64,000 bases of DNA from Brachynemurus nebulosus (Eukaryota; Arthropoda; Insecta; Neuroptera; Myrmeleontidae): contig JAPWDM010000005.1 in assembly GCA_035578155.1 (NCBI GenBank), positions 17,358,877-17,422,876 on the forward strand. The letters are read 5' to 3'. The notes under the pieces were generated by a model that saw only the letters and a list, made by a program, of their open reading frames with translations, had not been told where the DNA came from and searched no databases. The position numbers and the translations under genes are program-made. How positions within the stretch are numbered: position 1 is the first letter of the stretch; each line of letters opens with the position of its first letter. Of the stretch, positions 59,928 to 64,000 are shown in pieces.

Positions 59928-60000
59928 ATGAGTGATGAGGATACTCAAATTTTATTAAAAGAAAACGATAAATACAGGGTGAGAAATCGACCTATAACAG
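59928..60000 (+). CDS. Candidate first coding exon, product unknown
   Basis: ATG with A at -3 opens a frame reading MSDEDTQILLKENDKYRV and six more residues (RNRPIT), ending with one base of the next codon at CAG/GTAAGG, a consensus donor. An in-frame TGA lies just upstream, so this is the only possible start. The peptide is charged and hydrophilic, unlike chance AT-rich frames here. DTQILL fits the acidic di-leucine sorting signal ([DE]xxxL[LI]) found at cytosolic N-termini of endosomal and lysosomal membrane proteins; that role is inference. Unspliced, the frame would stop after 44 codons. Confidence 0.42.
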
Positions 60001-60197
60001 GTAAGGTCTGCACAACAAGGGTTCCGTACGATAACAAGTCAGCAGACCGTTTCTTTATTTAAATATATTTGAATGTTATCCAAATTTGCTTGTGATAACT
60101 GAAAAATGGATGAATTATCCGACAGTTTATGTAAATATCAGGAAATACGTTGTCTATTACTGTGTTTTCCCTTCCTATTTAAAGTTTTTTTTTTCAG

Positions 60198-60234
60198 CAA
60201 TTATTGCACTGCTGAAAAAACCCCTAGTTTTCCG
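60198..60234 (+). CDS. Possible second exon of the 59.9-kb gene
   Basis: A long pyrimidine tract ending TTTTTTTTTTTTCAG is followed by 37 nt that stay open in the phase left by the first exon. They read (A)IIALLKKPLVF and end at CCG/GTAATC. The implied intron is 197 bp. The donor is weaker than consensus and the exon is short, so it could equally be a decoy. A hAT element begins 18 bases downstream. Confidence 0.2.
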
Positions 60235-60251
60235 GTAATCTATGACTCAAT

Positions 60252-60719
60252 TAGTGATGTCGGACCGCGAAGCAGTTAATCGATTAATCGATTAAAATTG
60301 TTTTTCAGATAAAATTAGTCATTAGTTAAAAATATCGAGCATAGAGTAGTCGATTAATCGACTAAATTTTTAGTCGAATTCATGGTAAGGTAACAGCTAT
60401 GTAACTCTTTCAAAAACGAGGTTTTCTTTTGAATTTAATTATGGACTTTTAATATTTTTCTTTTAAGAAAAAGAAAGATATGAAATATCACAATATATTA
60501 ATCACATAAAAGTGAAAAATCATACAGATAGATAATTTTTTAGTTTCCATTTTTTGAATAATAGAAAGAATTGTTAATTTAGTCGTTTTTTAGTCATTTA
60601 AAAAACATTAGTCATTTTAATCATTTAATCGAAGGTAAAATAGTCGACTTAAATATGACTAAATGTAAACAAAATTAGTCGACTAAACCGACTAATCGAT
60701 TAATTATTCGACATCACTA
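60252..60719. mobile_element. Non-autonomous hAT element with TTAGTCGATTAATCGACTAA array
   Basis: Perfect 11-bp ends TAGTGATGTCG are flanked by a perfect 8-bp duplication GACTCAAT (60244-60251 and 60720-60727). The 468-bp body has palindromic TAGTCGATTAATCGACTA (exact at 60347-60364), TTAATCGATTAATCGATTAA near 60277, and TTAGTCGACTAA with CGACTAATCGATTAAT near 60675-60706. No coding sequence. If the 59.9-kb exon is real, this insertion is intronic. Confidence 0.92.
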
Positions 60720-60917
60720 GACTCAATATCTACTAACATTATTAACACGTTGACGGTTATGAACGCCGTACAATGTCAAGTGACACCTAACTGCGACACA
60801 GCGCTGTACATCGATAAGGTATGTAGGTACATAAACAAACAGACGTAAGTACCGCGGTTAGGCAATATACTCTACAATTACATCTTGTACAGTAGACCTG
60901 TGCTACCTACCGTACTT

Positions 60918-62408
60918 ATAGACCAAGAGCCCGTATGGTATGAAAATCCCCGTCATCGAACACCCTCATAATTTAAGTGAATTTAGAAAGTAAATATACC
61001 CAAAAATATAAAAAAGTTGGTCGCCCGTAATTAATCCTGGACAAATTGTCGTAATTAAGCGAATAATCGAAAATACATTTTTTGACGTTTTAAATTGTCA
61101 AATAATTTCAAAAAATTAATAATCAATAATTTTTTTCATAGTTACAAAAAAAGTAAACAGTTTTTTCCTAGCTACAAAATAATACAGTTCAAGACCCCAC
61201 GACTCTTTGTCTATACGTATTTTGTACAAATATACGAAAAAGGAACGTTCCTTCTTTATGGCGGTATATCGCAAATGGTATTAGCGGTATTACCATAATA
61301 AAATATGCGAATGAAATTTGTGTGGAATATAGATAAAAGTATATATGTAGTTTCACAATATACAGGTCACCAGTACGATACTTTAAAGTAGGTCGCCCGA
61401 GTATTTAATACAGGACCCGATAAGGGCGACCTATATATTATGAAACTAGACACTTTTATCTATATTCCACATAAATTTCATTCGGATGTTTTATGACGGG
61501 GCGATTTACCGCTAATACGATACTTTGAAGTAGGTCGCCCGAGTATTTAATACAGGACCCGATAAGGGCGACCTGTATATTATGAAACTAGACAGTTTTA
61601 TCTATATTCCACATAAATTTCATCCGGATGTTTTATGACGGGGCGATTTACCGCTAATACGACACTTTGAAGTAGGTCGCCCGAGTATTGAATACAGGAC
61701 CCAATAAGGGCGACCTGTATATTATGAAACTAGACACTTTTATCTATATTCCACATAAATTTCATTCGGATGTTTTATGACGGGGCGATTTACTGCCAAT
61801 ACGATACTTTGAAGTAGGTCGCCGCATCATTTAATACAAGATTCGGTAAGGGCGACCTATATATTGTGAAACTATACCCTTTCATCTACTCGTATATTCC
61901 ACATAAATTTCATTGTGATGTTTTATGACGGAGATATCGCCAATACCATTTGTGATATACCACCAATACCGTCATACCGAAGTATTTAATACAAGATACG
62001 GCAGCCTATATATTGTGAAATTATACATATATTTATTTGTGTTCCTTATAAATTTTAATAGGATGTTTTATGACGGAAGTAACGTCTTTTTTCATATATT
62101 TGTACAAAATACAAATAGACAAAGAGTCGTGGGGTCTTGAACTGTATTATTTTGTAACTAGGAAAAAACTGTTTACTTTTTTGTAACTACGAAAAAAATT
62201 GTTGATTATTAATTTTTTGAAATTATTTGACAATTTAAAACGTCAAAAAATGTATTTTCGATTATTCGTTTAATTACGGCAATTTGTCCAGGATTAATTA
62301 CGGGCGACCGACTTTTTTATATTTTTGGGTATATTTACTTTCTAATTTCACTTAAATTATGAGGGTGTTCGATGACGGGGATTTTCATACCATTGGCTCT
62401 TGGTCTAT
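60918..62408. mobile_element. Long inverted-end element carrying a 142-bp satellite
   Basis: Arms of about 320 bp (60918-61237 and 62085-62408) are inverted copies starting ATAGACCAAGAGCC and running through TTCAAGACCCCACGACTCTT. Between them lies a tandem satellite. GGTCGCCC occurs both in the arms (61021, inverted near 62302) and in every satellite unit. AAGGAACGTTCCTT is a 14-bp palindrome at 61240-61253. No coding region and no certain target duplication, so the class is unknown. Confidence 0.82.
61374..62080 (+). repeat. Tandem satellite, 142-bp unit
   Basis: The landmark ACTTTGAAGTAGGTCGCC begins units at 61380, 61522, 61664 and 61806, exactly 142 bp apart. A shorter, decayed unit follows near 61965 and a degenerate start precedes at about 61305. 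Each full unit holds AGGTCGCCC and its inverse GGGCGACCT about 25 bases apart, enclosing GTATTTAATACAGGACCC, so each unit can form a hairpin. Units diverge towards both edges. Confidence 0.88.
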
Positions 62409-62410
62409 TA

Positions 62411-63270
62411 TTGGAAGGCGTATTGGTTATCAAATCAAGTGGGTGTTTCGTCATAATACCTCATGGCTGTTAACATGTTAAAATCTAAATTTTAACTTTA
62501 AAATCCTATAAAATCTGAGGGGGCAATCATTTCCAGCCATATAGTCATGTTATTAAATCACTAGACCAAAAATTATAATTTTTTTTTTAGAATTGTTAGA
62601 ATTACCTTTTTCAAATGTTTTCTGTACTTAACTGGCCCCCTATTTTAATCTCCAAATTTTGTTTTTTTTTTAATTGTTGACCGGCGATATATGTGCGCAT
62701 CACCAGAACCTAATATTATGTCAATTTTCAAATTTCTATGTTCCATAGTTCGAGAAAAACCTCTGTGACAACAGACGGATGGACACATCTCTAAAAAATA
62801 ATAGTAATGGGTTTAGGGAAGGATAGTAGATGTTGTACTTTGAACAAAAAAGCTTCATTAAAGAATACAATTCACAAAATTCACCCCGTATAAAAATATT
62901 TTTTAAAACCACTTTTTCTATATCTGATTAAACTTTTTATTAAAAAAGTGACTTTTTATGTTTGTTATGTAACCTTGGCCTAACTTTTTCGAGAATTTCA
63001 TTTCGTTACGTCACTTGACAGATGGCGATAGTAAATGACGTAATAAAAGTTTGTCCGTTTACAACTACTTAAAAATGAAATATACGTATGTACTTGTACG
63101 ACATTATCCTTCGTAACGTATTTGTCCTGAAAGTTTTAATATGTCATCGTACTTTTCTCTATCATTTTTTCCCCCGTTTTCAGTTACATAGTAGCGAAAG
63201 GATACGAAAATTTTGAGCTTGAAAAATTGTCGGTGATTTAAGTGAAAACAAAAGATTTTTAAAGTATATA
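62411..63270. other. Non-coding stretch with no recognised feature
   Basis: No gene or paired termini. TTACGTCACTTGACAGATGGCG near 63006-63027 is GC-richer but unsupported as a regulatory site. Confidence 0.4.
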
Positions 63271-63272
63271 TA

Positions 63273-64000
63273 CAGGGTGTTAGTGAATAAGTGCGAAAGA
63301 TTTTAACAGGTGATTGCTGAGGTTTTTTTATGTAAAAATGTTCATATAAACCCAGGTCCGAAAACGCTTAGTTTCCAAGATACAGGATGTTCAACTTCTC
63401 GTTTATTTTTTTAATATTTTCCTAAATATTTCAAAACCGTTTTGAGATATTGACACAAAATTTAGGACACGTTATGACAGGATAAATACCCATATTCTGA
63501 AGTAGACAGAATATTTTCACTCAAACTAGTGGCGTCCGTACAGCCATGTGTTGACCTATTTTTGAAGAAAAAAGAGGCACGCCAATAATTTCTTTCAATT
63601 TAAAAATGTTTTTTCAAATGTCTCATAAGTTGTTGACAAAAATGACCTCTTAGTATTTTGTCGCTTATGTAGCCGTTTTCAAGTAAAAATATAACTTCCA
63701 ATTACTGTTCTTACCACAAAACCGGGTTAGGTTCTCGTATTAACTGCTGAGATAACTTTATGAAAAAGCCTTACCAATAAAAAGGCGAAGGCGTTTCACT
63801 TTTACAGTAAGACCACATAATTTGTTTTTAATTTAATACAGAAAAAATATTTTTAAAAATTAAAAAACTGAACACTCTGTATCTTGGAAACAGTGTTTTC
63901 GGATCTGGGTTTATATAAACTGTTTTACATAAAAAAAACCTCAGCAATCACCCATTAATAGCGGATTCGAATAAAAGTAGTTTAATCTTTTTATTACGGT
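63273..64000. mobile_element. Long-inverted-end element, cut by the window edge
   Basis: It starts TA-CAGGGTGTTAGTGAATAAG. The block 63308-63397 (ACAGGTGATTGCTGAGG...AAACCCAGGTCCGAAAAC...CCAAGATACAGGATGTTC) is inverted at 63869-63953 with few changes. The sequence beyond the right block no longer mirrors the left edge before the window ends, so the right terminus is degraded or lies outside. No coding region visible. Confidence 0.65.

Noticed and set aside
61374..62080. Direct repeats considered as a CRISPR array
   Set aside because: The whole 142-bp unit repeats with no unique spacers, and the sequence is eukaryotic.

Overview
The window looks like AT-rich nuclear DNA of an arthropod, most likely an insect. 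Evidence: very high AT content, long non-coding stretches, eukaryotic-style splice signals, a decayed mariner transposon, hAT and piggyBac-type elements with correct target-site duplications, Helitron-like ends, tRNA-like Pol III sequences and (TA)n microsatellites. I see no bacterial operons, rRNA genes or CRISPR arrays. The order and species cannot be told from the sequence alone.

There is almost no protein-coding content. The only recognisable protein remnant is a mariner transposase pseudogene (46.3-47.1 kb, minus strand), frameshifted and lacking its DNA-binding N-terminus. Two short plus-strand stretches may be host exons. A 73-nt stretch at 59928-60000 opens with ATG and ends at a consensus splice donor. 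A 47-nt stretch at 15233-15279 lies between a good acceptor and donor. If either is real, much of the window is intron or intergenic DNA filled with transposons.

Most of the rest is a mosaic of short non-autonomous elements, recognised here by paired termini and target duplications. hAT-type elements with 8-bp duplications: 9.4-10.1, 18.6-19.1, 21.8-22.4, 31.2-31.7, 58.0-58.7 and 60.3-60.7 kb. TA-flanked inverted-repeat elements: 0.06-0.93, 3.2-4.1, 5.5-6.5, 11.2-12.3, 23.6-24.3, 29.4-30.4 and 49.2-51.6 kb, plus the mariner. A TTAA-flanked piggyBac-type element lies at 37.8-38.7 kb. Large foldbacks lie at 5.8-6.2, 26.5-27.0, 39.4-39.7 and 44.0-44.7 kb. A 1.5-kb element at 60.9-62.4 kb has about 320-bp inverted ends around a 142-bp satellite. 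Around 15.4-16.1 kb two tRNA-Thr-like sequences sit in an interleaved inverted arrangement.

The most striking pattern is that about eleven unrelated small elements share one design: short termini enclosing many copies of a short motif, with a different motif in each element. Gene-poor stretches without a listed element were read and yielded only AT-rich sequence, degenerate repeats and chance open frames.
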